Shown here piece by piece: positions 48,643 to 59,433 of a stretch of 64,000 nt of DNA. The first letter of the stretch is position 1; every line of letters starts with the position of its first letter. The position numbers were made by a program, and so were the translations under genes. The notes beneath the pieces were generated by a model that was not told the DNA's origin, searched no databases, and saw nothing but the letters and a program-made list of their open reading frames with translations. Source of the DNA: Ricinus communis (taxonomy: Eukaryota > Streptophyta > Magnoliopsida > Malpighiales > Euphorbiaceae); assembly GCF_019578655.1 (NCBI RefSeq), contig NC_063265.1, positions 5,056,501-5,120,500 on the forward strand, in the 5' to 3' direction.

Positions 48643-48649
48643 GGGGGGG
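48604..48649. repeat. T18-G28 homopolymer junction
   Basis: A run of 18 T is followed without interruption by 28 G, then CTCAGC. See findings. Confidence 0.95.
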
Positions 48650-48654
48650 CTCAG

Positions 48655-49034
48655 CTAGGGATTTTCTCTTGTAATTATTTAACAATGTTCTTGAGAGGGC
48701 TCCCATAAATATTGATTAAACAGCTTACCAAATTCTTGTTCAAGAGCCTGAAATTAGTTATTTAACTTCGCTTAAGTCAAAAACTAACATTATATAACAA
48801 AAGAAACGAGATTACAACTAAACAGATAAACCCAATAGAGATGTTGTTCCCTAGAATTGGATTTTTAGTTGTATTTCTAATAATTTAAGATGCTTCTTCC
48901 CCGATTCATCACAACTCACAGACCCATAACAATGCAACAAATTATCGTACTGAATAAACTACCCATACGCTTATCGGATCTTTTTTTTTAATGCAATTCT
49001 TCTCCGTAAATCTAATATACTGTGTATAATAGCC
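48655..49034 (+). pseudogene. Orphan second copy of the 44142-gene upstream region
   Basis: Homologous, in the same orientation, to 43596-44056, including TTCTCTTGTAATTATTTAAC, CTTACCAAATTCTTGTT, TTAGTTGTATTTCTAATAAT and CGGATCTTTTTTTTTAATGC, ending near a CTAATATACTGTGTATAATAGCC stretch at the TATA position. No counterpart of the 140-aa coding region follows, so the duplicate gene appears to have lost its body. Confidence 0.65.
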
Positions 49035-49454
49035 AAACTAAACAATATTGATATGTCTAATTGTTGCAATGGATGCAATAAATATAAAATATGCGACCGT
49101 TTGATTTCTAATCTAATATGATTATGCAGGTAAAGGGATATAAATTATCTTAAGTTGTTAATTATAAGCTAATATAATTTTGTTAAATTACTATATAAAG
49201 CTAATTAATGAGTTAAGGATGTAAAAAAATAAGTTGTGAATATGCAGTAATAAGCTATAAATGTAAAAATGAGTTTAAGGAATAAAATTAATAGCTAAAG
49301 TACTATAAGCTAAAAGCGATTATGTAATCATATAAATTTAGGAAAAAAGTATAATAAATATAATGTTGAAACAGTAACCAGAAAATTTTAGAAATTTTAT
49401 TGTATAAAGTAAAAAATATTTACGATTTATTCTAGTTTTCTCTCTCTCTAAGTT
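49035..49454. other. AT-rich region, no gene seen
   Basis: Nothing recognisable; it separates the orphan promoter copy from the next repeat block. Confidence 0.4.
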
Positions 49455-49695
49455 TTGTGTTTATAAATAACTATTTAGATTTTTAAGACAATGAAAAAAT
49501 AGATAGGAATAAGAATGAAGATGCTGTCATAAATTTTTTGAGAAAAATAATATTAAAAAAAATATCTACATGATATCAAAAAGATACCACAATACAGCTG
49601 GAAAAAAAAAGACGTACAAGTAAAAAAAAAATTAAATTTTAAATTACAAAAAAATTAGATTGTAAAAATAAAATTTTGAAGACTATTCCTTGAGG
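49455..49695 (+). repeat. Direct repeat, copy 1 (partner at 52850)
   Basis: Shares with 52850-53090: AACTATTTAGAT, GACAATGAAAAAATAGATAG, AATAAGAAT, TGTCATAAATT, GATACCAnAATACAG and AAATAAAATTTTGAAG, all in the same order and orientation. Confidence 0.8.
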
Positions 49696-49892
49696 TTTTC
49701 ATTAAAGGGTAGCTTCGGACGGTTTTAGCCACCAGAAGCCTACCCCGTCACTTCTTTCTTTTCAGTATTTTTGTGTTTATTATGTTTATATACCGTGTAG
49801 TTTCTCTTTAGCCAGTTTTCTATATTTTGATATGCTAGTCATCCATTTTGTGATTACATCAGTTTGGGCTCAATCTTATAGGGTGACATCCC

Positions 49893-50314
49893 GAATCTCT
49901 ACTGTCTTTAATCCTATGGAATGTCGTAAATCAATGGTGGCTATAGGGGTTAAGAAAGGCTACCAATGAGATGGATAAACTACAGTGGTGGTATATCTTG
50001 AAGAACAGTGCTAATCTCGCCCGACTCTACACCACCTGTGATGAGAAAATACTTTTTTATGGGTTGGAAAATTGGGTGGAAGGACTCTAGTACAGTAACA
50101 TTCTGAATCCCTGTTGTTTTAATCCTATGAAATGTCGTCAATCAATGGTGACTAGAAGAGTTAAGGAAAGGGTGCTGGTGAGATGGATAAAGCTACAGTG
50201 GTGGTGAATCTTGAAAAATACTACTAATCTCACCCAACTCTATACCACTTGTGATGGGAAAATACTTTTTTGAGGATTAGAAATTGAGTGGAATGACTTT
50301 AGTATATTCCTATC
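49893..50314. repeat. Two-copy tandem repeat, period 211 bp
   Basis: GAATCTCTACTGTCTTTAAT at 49893 and GAATCCCTGTTGTTTTAATC at 50104 start two units. Both contain CAATGGTG, GAGATGGATAAA, TACAGTGGTGG, TCTTGAA, CTAATCTC, CCACnTGTGATG and GAAAATACTTTTTT. Divergence is moderate. GC is higher than in the flanks. It may be the tail of a retroelement, but I cannot name it. Confidence 0.9.
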
Positions 50315-52849
50315 ATTTGTGCTAGAAACTTCTTTATCCATTATATTGATGGTATAAGTTTAAAAACCTACAGTGCATGCTGTCTGTTTTTGGCCTAACA
50401 CCATGGCCCTTGATCGGAGCAAAGTTGTTTGATGGAGTACCGATGGAAGTCTCCATATGGATGTGGAAGATGATATCTCAAAGGCTTTTTAGTAATGTTC
50501 TATTGCTTGTAGACCTTTAGCCGATGTTATTATGGGCTTCAAGCCCATGGCTTGGTTCAAAACACCTAGATTTATTAATCTCTTAATGATGTATGAAATT
50601 TGGAATATCGATTTGTTACATTGTTTTATAGCTAGGCCAGCTTTGTATGAAAAACATAGACATTTTATACTGTATTAGGCTTTTAGCTCTATTTAATACA
50701 AGTAATTTTCCAATTGGTAAAAGACTTACAAGAGTAATTAATCGTTCAAGAATACTTGAAAGCTTTAGACGTACGGTAATTAACAAATAAAGATAGTTGA
50801 CTAAAGATTATTTAACTAATCTAAGGATAAAGATAAAGATAAAGTTTATTGACTCTAAGTCTGTTTTATTTCGATATTTGAATGGTTGAATTTTACTAAC
50901 TAAGGGGTACTTACCTATTTATAGACTTTCATGGCCTGTAGAATAATTAAGGAGTATTCTTTATTCTTGGCTTAATTCTCAATTAACTCCCCACCTTGAG
51001 AGCATGTACTATTGTCTTTCACATTGTACATATATGATAAAGATGTAACTTTCTTATGCCACTTTCTTACTCTTCTTAACTTCCTAACCTCATTTTACTT
51101 TACTTTTTGCTTTTGCTCAAACTTCTAGCTTCCAAAAGTTTCTATAATTGACTTTCTACCTCCTTGTTTCCTCATTCTTTACATGTGAATAATCCGTAAG
51201 GATTATTAGACCAACTAGCTAGTGGATTGAGAATTTACTCATAGATCAAAAATATGGATCGAGCCAAAATCTATGAACTTTAGAATTTAGATACAAATTA
51301 AATAGGCTTTTTATGGGCTTGACAAATTTACTGGACTTGAATCAATGTTAAATGTGGGTGTACACACTAATTAATAGTATATTTACTTAGATTAAGGTCT
51401 AATTTCACTACTTTGTCCAACTACTCTTTTAGTAAAAAATAAGTTAGATGGAGGATGATGTAATTATTTCTGTAATATCTATGCTAAGTCAATTTTTTCA
51501 TTTCATATGACCAATATTTTAAATTTTTTAAATACCATCAGCCATTAAAAAATTGTAAGTTCTCTCTCATTCCTCAATGCTCCTCTTTCTTTACAGCCAT
51601 CATTCTCTTCTTTTTTAGCTTTTTCTCATTGTTAATTATAACCGAAATGGCATGACAATTGATCTATTTAAAATATGTTGCATGTGCATATCCTTTCTTT
51701 AATGTTTACTATATAATTTATCAATTTTCAATACAATAAATAAATCATTATTTGCTTATTTTACCTATAAAATAAGTTAACATAAACCAAACATAAATTC
51801 AATATAAACAAAACATAAAATAAACTAAAATTCAACATAAATTAAAAAAAAAAAAAACTCAACATAAATCAAATAAGAACTCAACTGAAATAAAATATAA
51901 CCTCAGTAGAAATCAAACATGAATTAAGCAGAAACTTAAGCAGAAGAAAAATTTAACAAAAACTAAATACGAAAAATTAATGTTTATCAAATTTTCAAAT
52001 TGACATTCAATATCAAATACATTATCAAGAACTTTCTTTTATAAACTAGCATTTCAAATAATAGTTACATGTTATTGTAAATATATCAAGCATTCATATG
52101 AAAGCAACATTAACAAAAAAGAAGTTGTACAAAAATCTAAAAGGATATATGAAATTAATTTATACAAATTTTGTTACCATATCTTATTTGTTTCTCAACT
52201 CATAGATCTTATACAACAAGCTGTTGCGATTTAGATCTCAAATATTGATAATTATAAACATATTATTATTTTATGACTTGTTTTTAGTTGAGAAATTTAT
52301 TTAATTTTTAGTTTAGATTTTATTTTATTGTTGTTGAATATTATTAAATAGTTTTGGAATCAATCACGAAATAAAATAGAAAAATTAGAGAATATGACAT
52401 ATTTCTATAATTTTTTAAGAGAATATATTTGCAAGAGATATTAAAGCATTAGTTCTTTTTCATATTTTTTAAGGAAATCTATGGTATACGAGTATTTTTT
52501 AAAAAAAAATATTTTAATGACTTTTTTAAAATTTTATTTTTATGATTTTTAATTTTTTTTATTTATATAGTTTTTCATTATTTAGACTTATGACAAAAAT
52601 ATTAAAAGTAATAAAAACTTGCATCAACCAACCAAGTGATAGAGATTTATCATTTTCATTTTGTATCTTTATGTTTAGTGTCCATAATTGAAGGATATTA
52701 CATATTTTTTAAGTAAATAATATGTTTTAATGACAATGAAAAGATACGTTTCAAAAAATTTACTATAACATACCAAAAAGCTAATAATACATGAAGATAA
52801 AATTAAAATAAAATTAAAAAAACTCATTTAAGGACGTCGAGAAGGATAG
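50315..52849. other. Repeat-rich intergenic region
   Basis: No supported gene. 50340-50700 has non-LTR-retroelement-like 3' text without a frame. 51770-51960 is a run of AACATAAA/AACTCAACATAAAT words that seem to be inverted relatives of those at 37240-37760. Confidence 0.4.
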
Positions 52850-53090
52850 CAGTTTCATATTTATAACAACTATTTAGATATTTACGACAATGAAAAAATA
52901 GATAGAAATAAGAATAAACATAATATTGTCATAAATTATTATTTAAAAAAATATTTAAAAAATATAAACATAATAATAAAAGGATACCATAATACAGTTC
53001 TAAAAAGAATCATATAAATAAAAACTTTTTAAATTTTAGATTACAAAAATAAAAAGATTAGATCATAAAGATAAAATTTTGAAGTCCATT
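52850..53090 (+). repeat. Direct repeat, copy 2 (partner at 49455)
   Basis: Same orientation as copy 1, 3.4 kb away. The two could be terminal repeats of a decayed element or two dispersed copies. Confidence 0.8.
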
Positions 53091-53834
53091 TTTTAGACAA
53101 ATACAAAAAACTGTCTTATGATTTAGCGCTTCTGCACTTAAGGAACTGTGTTTTTCTCGTGACAAAGAATTATTCTGTAATTTAGTTTTCTTATATTTTT
53201 ACTATTTTATAAGCTAAAAATTTTAAATTTTTATAATTTAATATTAAAATATTATTTATTTTTAATAATAGAATCACATATTAAGTGATTTGGCATCTAA
53301 TTAATTATATTGAATTCATGGTAAATAAGATTAATATATATTTTTTTAATTTTATTAGCAATAAATAAAATAATTTTTAAAATAAGATTATAATATATTT
53401 AGAAGTATTATGATAATTAATTGAATGGTAAATTACCTGTAAAGTAATTTTATTATTGAGAATTAAATATTATATTCATATTAAATTATAAAAATATATC
53501 AATTTACAAAATAGTAAAAAGATTAAAAAGTTAAATTATAGATTATTTCTTTATGAATGAAAATTACAGTTCTCTAGATTTGTTTTTTTTCCTTTTTTGT
53601 TCGGTAAAACCTTTTAAAAGAAAAAGAAAAGCCTAAAAAAGGGAAATTGTTCAGACAGGCCCAAGATTTCTATGAAATCCAACTCTCGCTAGTGCTACTG
53701 ATACCTGAGAAGGAAAAGGTTCATTTCCAAAACGCGACGGAATAAGTATCTCTATTTCAGATTACTGTTCCTCGCAAACAATACAAACTTATAAATTCTC
53801 TCCAACGCGACAACAAAAAAACTCCACCACCGTC

Positions 53835-53847
53835 ACCGACACCGACA

Positions 53848-53876
<29 letters not shown>
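53835..53876 (+). promoter_or_regulatory. Seven tandem CCGAC hexamers before the PI31 gene
   Basis: Three ACCGAC units followed by four CCCGAC units, with no interruption, ending 57 bp before the ATG. ACCGAC is the DRE/CRT core (RCCGAC) bound by DREB/CBF factors. The tract may instead be just a leader microsatellite. Confidence 0.6.
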
Positions 53877-53878
<2 letters not shown>

Positions 53879-53932
53879 GTACCCGTTGAGTTGGAAGCAA
53901 AATCAGTTCAACACACGCACAGAAAACAAATC

Positions 53933-56900
53933 ATGACTAACGAGAAATCCGTAATAGCAGTAATTAGAGCCGCAAGGCCATGTTTCAAAAACAATCCCGA
54001 CAAAGTTGTGTTTGCTGTTCACGCCTCTTTTCTCGCTGCCGGTTACGTTCTAATCGCCACTGGTCCCTCTGCTTTCTCCGATTCCGCCTTTTACACTTCC
54101 TCTACTGGTAACTCTTTATTATTATTATTATTATTACTATTATTATTGTTATTGTTGCGTAGTTCCTTATAAATTACTAAATTTTTTATCTGCTTTGATT
54201 AAGTTTGATCTTACTCTTAATTTTGTGTAGAAGAGGTAGGGATTGAAACATGGAATGATTCAGAAAACGAATATGCTTTTGTTTATGCAAACCCTGACAA
54301 AGGAGGAAAGAAAGTTTTGCTCAAGTGTTTGGTTATTAATGATAATTTGCTTCTTGATGCTTTGGCTGATGGCGTGCCTGACCCGGCTCATCTCGAAATC
54401 AGGTAGGCTTTTCTTTTCTTTTTTCTTTTTTTCCTTAAAAAAAAAAAAAGAATAATTAACTTTAATGGAATGGAAACGGGATTTTGGTAAGCTGGGGAAT
54501 TTGATTGATTTGTTTGGCAGGATTGGGGAGTTTGTCAGGGAAAATGGAGGAACAAATATTTCAGATCAGTTTAAGAATTTGGATGAGCTTGTTCGGTCTA
54601 TAGATGCTGACCTTTTGTCTAAATTGGATGATTCTTCTTCTTCTTTGAGGCCAACTTCCTCGAGCAATCAATCAGGGTAACTATTTTTATGTTTCATTTG
54701 TTATCTATATATTTTAGATGCTAATTTCATGGAATTTAACTCACTCAATTTTATGAGTTGAACACAGAATCATATCTAAGATAGTATGTTATGTAAGGGA
54801 AAGGGAAAACTAAACAAAACTGAAACTTGAGTCCCATACTATATGTATGATGATGGAACAAATTTGGTAGAAGTTCTCAAATCAATTAATCTGTTGTTTG
54901 ATTTGAATTACATATACAATATTGTTAACCACTCATAAAGCACCTTTGAGATGTAGTTTCGCATAGGGTAAGTACGGTAATAATCAGCTCATGTTCTTTC
55001 TATTAATTTTGTAGGTCAGGAACAAGTGATGGATCAAAGTGTGGCATAAATGAGCCTGGTGTTGGACCTGAATCAATAGGTTCTCAAATTCTTCCTTCAG
55101 GGTATGCTTACTTCTGGGTTTTTTAGCTGATTGTAGAAAATGTTGCCCTTTCATGTTGTATTGCTAATTTATCTGCCAATAGTTTACTCTTTGTTCAGGT
55201 GAACTCGCCTTTTCCTCTGTTCCATTTTAGTATTTTCACCATTAGTTTGAACATGCATCTATTATGATACAATGTAGCTGCTCAATCTTTGTAAATCTTC
55301 TATGTTGCTACACTTGCATCGGTAATATCCATGGACACAAGTTGATGGTCACCAAAAAAATGTGAATTTCTCTTGTGTTTAACCAGGATTTTTAAAATGC
55401 ATCCCACAGACATTCCTCGCACAGTTCATTAATCTTCATGCTCATGATAGTCATACAATATGACAGAAGCAGTATGATCTGCCGGAAGAATATGAATTAT
55501 AAGAAATTTGTCTAAATCACTCTATATGTTTGGGAAAATAGAGATGACAGAAGTTGTGTTTGTCTTTGAAAATCTCTGATGTTTAGGTTTTACAACCTTT
55601 TCTTTACCCTTCTTGCATGATTATGTTGTTTCCTCTGGTCTGGTCCTGCCATGGCTAAGCTGTCTGATCTGGCATATGGAAATTCAGTTCATTCAGGTTG
55701 TGTATACTCACTCTGTTTCCCGGTCTTTCTTTTTAGAATTGTAATTCCTCCTATTAATCCCAATCGTGGTAGCGATATTTTCCCTGGTCCTGGTGCTGGA
55801 ATGTATCCAACAAGGTACTTCCGAAAGAATTGCTTTTTAGTAATTCATACTCTATTCAATAATTGCAGTTCACTATGAAACATAATGTTTAATTGTAATT
55901 TTCTTCCAGGGGGGGCTTTGTCGGTGATGGGAGCATGCTTATAGGTATTCTTTTCTAAAAAATGCAAATAAGTATTCATAACTTTCTGATATATTTTGGA
56001 AAATTTGGGGAGAAAATCAAATGGAAGGAAGAAACAGAAAGGAGGCAAAAGCACATACAGTTCTTTTGGCATCACTGACTTTTTTCAATCTGCAAACAGG
56101 GCCTAATGATCCTCGATGGTTTGGTGGAGATCCAAATTTCCCTGGTGGAAATCCAAATTTCCCTGGTGGACTACCGTGAGTCCTGTTCTCTCTGTGTGTA
56201 TGTCTGTTATGTTACTATTTCCTCCATGATACTAATAATGAAAAACTTTCTTTAGCAGGGGTGTTCCTCCAGGATCTCGTTTTGATCCCTATGGTCCACC
56301 TGGGGTCCCTGGCTTTGAGCCTAACCGATTTGCCAGGTAAATGGATTTCTTATTCTTAGATTTGAATTAATCTTCCTAGTTGATATGGAGTATCTTTGCC
56401 CCCTCTTTCACTATACATGAAGTTAGTGAAGCCAGCATACCTTTTTTCCCTCATATTATGCATATATGTCTGCGTGTGTTCTATTTTTTCTTCAAGCTCC
56501 TTTCTATTTGTACATCTGAGCTTTAGCTGAAGCTAAAGTGATGATTGGTGATCATTCTTGGTCTGACCTTTCAGAGGGCATAAATGCTAATAGATCGAGT
56601 ATATAGATGAAATGATTCAAACCATGTGCAACCTTAGGTATATAACAAGGTCTGATATAGTTGGCATAAAATGACAAAATAGAAAAAAAGGAGTGGGGAG
56701 GGGAGGGGTGATGTGAAGTGTGTAGGTGTGGGGTTTTTATTATGTCCAGTTGGGGACCTGCTGAATGATCATTATGGTCTGTTCTGCAACTGAATAATCT
56801 GAAAGACCAATTTCAAGTGTTTGCCATTCTTAAGTGAGCTTCTGAGAGGTGGTGACCTTGATGAGCTCAGCATAGAATTATCATGGACTGCTGGTATTAA

Positions 56901-57629
56901 TATTGCTTCATCCAATTAGCTTCTTACAAATTTCAGTTTCATACTAAATTTGTTATTAAATTCTTATTTATCCAAATTGCTGGTTGAAATCTTTGTTTTG
57001 TCCACTGTAATGTTTTATTTGTCCAAAGTGCTGTCATTGTATCATTGGTTGTTGGGAACTGGTATTATGCTTTCATTTATTCCATGTTGTATGGTGTTTG
57101 TGTTATTGATGGAAGTTCTTTTGCATCTTAGTTTCTCATAATTATGTTGCTGCTGACATAATTATTGTTGTTCAAGTAAACTGATGATGGGATTGAGTTT
57201 GGCTTGTCAGGAATTAGGCTTTAGTTAAGTTTACGAGGGTGAATGCTAGGTAATTTGAACTTGATGAATGTTTAAAATGACTGACCCTGGTTTGTTCTAT
57301 TTTATGTTTGTTTTCATAAATGAAGTGTATAAAGTTGGTTGTTGGCTTGACAATATCCTCATCAGTTTAATCATCATCTGCATAGTGCATGGATGTAAAT
57401 ATGTATAAAGAGATATTTCTAGATTTTCGCATTCAGGATGCTGGATTGATGGAACATATATTTGTGTAATTATGCATCTCATGCTGAAAATAGTTACTTT
57501 GATGTGACATGAAACACTGGCCATATGTCACTGTTCTCCTTGTCTTTTTGTTGCAGAAACCGACCAAGGCCTGGTCGGGGCACTCATCCAGATCTCGAGC
57601 ATTTTGGGGGTGGTTCGGATTTCATTTAG
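53933..57629 (+). CDS. PTRE1: PI31-like proteasome regulator (nine exons, 309 aa)
   Basis: Plant PI31/PTRE1 binds the 20S proteasome and modulates its activity; it acts in cytosol and nucleus. Exons by eye: 53933-54107, 54231-54402, 54521-54676, 55015-55101, 55737-55814, 55910-55944, 56100-56175, 56259-56336, 57557-57629; 930 nt including TAG, phases consistent at every junction. Residues 1 to about 160 form the PI31 N-terminal (FP) domain (TNEKSVIAVIRAARPCFKNN, FAVHASFLAAGYVLIATG, ENEYAFVYANPDKGGKK, KCLVINDNLLLDALADG). The rest is the disordered Pro/Gly-rich tail (IVIPPINPNRGSDIFPGPGA, RFDPYGPPGVPGFEPNRF) ending THPDLEHFGGGSDFI. Exon 7 holds a 21-bp duplication. Start chosen as the first ATG of the homologous N-terminus. 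AATAAA near 57921 is a plausible poly(A) signal. Confidence 0.93.
54115..54157 (+). repeat. (TTA)n microsatellite in PI31 intron 1
   Basis: Imperfect TTA/TTG repeat just after the intron 1 donor (54108). Confidence 0.85.
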
Positions 57630-59345
57630 TTTGTTGCTTGAAGTTTAATCTTGTGGAAAAACGTACGGAACTTATAGAGCTTTTGGCTGTTATACTTCTC
57701 AACGTCGGTGCTATATTAGAAGACATTGTATATACAATAGGAGTTTTGGAATATCATACTAACGGTTTTAACTTTGTGCAAATGTCGTTCTCAATAGCTT
57801 TATTTGCATGAAATTGCCTACGCTTGTTTAGCATGATTTACCAATAATCTTTAATGACCGTTTAATAGTTTCCTGATTAAATGGGACACCAAGAAAACAG
57901 GCTGTTTGTCTATGTTGCCAAAATAAAGTGAGATCTGGGTATTGGTGAAAGCAATTTTCTCTACCATTTTCTTCAAGCATTGGTGGACCGGATTCTGCCT
58001 AAAAGTGAAGCATGCCTTGGTGGACTATTCAAATGGAAACTTCAACATTCCGATTGTACAGAAGTACAAACTCATGCACAGGCCTTATCTGCATGGCATT
58101 TATTGTTGGATTACTAGTCTTGTTTATTCTAGAACTTGCTGCCTTTTGGCAGTCTGTCTGTCATTCTAGACCCTTGGGACTTCTGTTTCTGCATTCTATG
58201 ACTGTTGGAGGTGCATTTACTTTTCATGCTTTGCTTAGGATAATATACCAGTATTTATTTATTTATTGGTTATGTTTGATTATGATGTTCATTCATAAAA
58301 CACTATACTAGTAATTGGCATTCCACGTATTTCACCGTTCTATTTAAGAAAGAAAATGTGCAAGAAAAAGTAAAAATTGAATTATTAAAAATTAAAAAAA
58401 AAAGTATTTTGATGTTATTATTATTATTATTAAATTTATCTAAAAATTTTATTTATTCTATTAAAATTTAATTTAACTATAATTATGTAAAGTTTTAAAT
58501 TAATTTTTATTTTAATCAAAACACTAAAATCTTGATTAAAACACTAATAATTAGTTCCTAGGAGGGAGATTCTTCTTATAATTAAAATTAGATTTAAAAG
58601 GACTAGAAGGGAGATTCTCTTTGGTTGGATTTATCAAAACAATAAAATTTAACTTTTATATTAGTGATTGATCATCTATGAAAGCTCAGTTATTAATTGT
58701 TTAAAGTCTATCAAATCAATCATTTTATCTAGAAAACCTAATTTAATTCTAGAGCTTTATTTATTAATAATCAAGTATATGAAATTTTAAAAACGAGTTT
58801 ATTACCTATTTTTTATTTAATCTATATGTACTTTTTTGACATTTAACTCCTATGGTTCTAGATCCTTTCCAATTTTATTTTTTATTTAAAACTTCAGTCA
58901 ATTGAATGAATATAACTTGTTAAAAAAAGAAGAGATTTTCTGGTCAACTTAGACATAATTTAAACATGAAAATAATTTACAATTGTTAACAATTAATTAA
59001 AATATATATCTAACAGATTCTCGGAAATATAGACTTACTAGGAAATGTTATGGAGATATTCCAACTTTAACTTTGGTTAAATTTAAATATTAAACAAACA
59101 TTAGTATATAGTGTTGGGAGTAATCCATTTCTCCAGTTCTCCGTTGATGAGCTGAAGACATGGCTGTCGCAGCGTTTCAGTGGCCTCTTTCTCTTTATTT
59201 TCCGCATGTGTATTTGTTCTTCTCTTTCTTTCTTTTTTACTAATCTGTTTATTTCCATTAGTTATTGGACTGCCGGTTAGTCCGTGTTTTCCATGTAGAA
59301 GCTAAAATGGTTTTTGAGTTTAACTTCCAAAGCTCAAACGAGCAA
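57630..59345. other. PI31 3' flank and intergenic region
   Basis: 57630 to about 57930 is probably 3' UTR. 57940-58310 has short overlapping frames that lack a start context, splice sites or a known domain. 58330-59100 is AT-rich with an (ATT)n run near 58418-58432. No gene supported. Confidence 0.45.
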
Positions 59346-59427
59346 GTGGGCGTGCCGGAGTGGTTATCGGGCATGACTAGAAATCATGTGGGCTCTGCCC
59401 GCGCAGGTTCGAATCCTGCCGCTCACG
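59346..59427 (+). tRNA. tRNA-Ser(AGA)
   Basis: 82 nt with a long variable arm. Acceptor stem GTGGGCG pairs with CGCTCAC (one G-T pair), then discriminator G. Anticodon AGA is at 59379-59381 in loop CTAGAAA, and the T arm carries GGTTCGAATCC. No intron. A T5 terminator follows at 59429-59433. Confidence 0.96.
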
Positions 59428-59428
59428 C

Positions 59429-59433
59429 TTTTT
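59429..59433 (+). terminator. Pol III terminator of tRNA-Ser
   Basis: Five T starting 2 nt after the tRNA 3' end. Confidence 0.8.

Noticed and set aside
48452..48706. Minus-strand frame with a polyproline stretch
   Set aside because: The proline run is only the translation of the G28 tract; no gene structure.
57942..58311. Two overlapping frames after the PI31 gene
   Set aside because: No domain, no shared frame, and probably 3' flank; no promoter seen.
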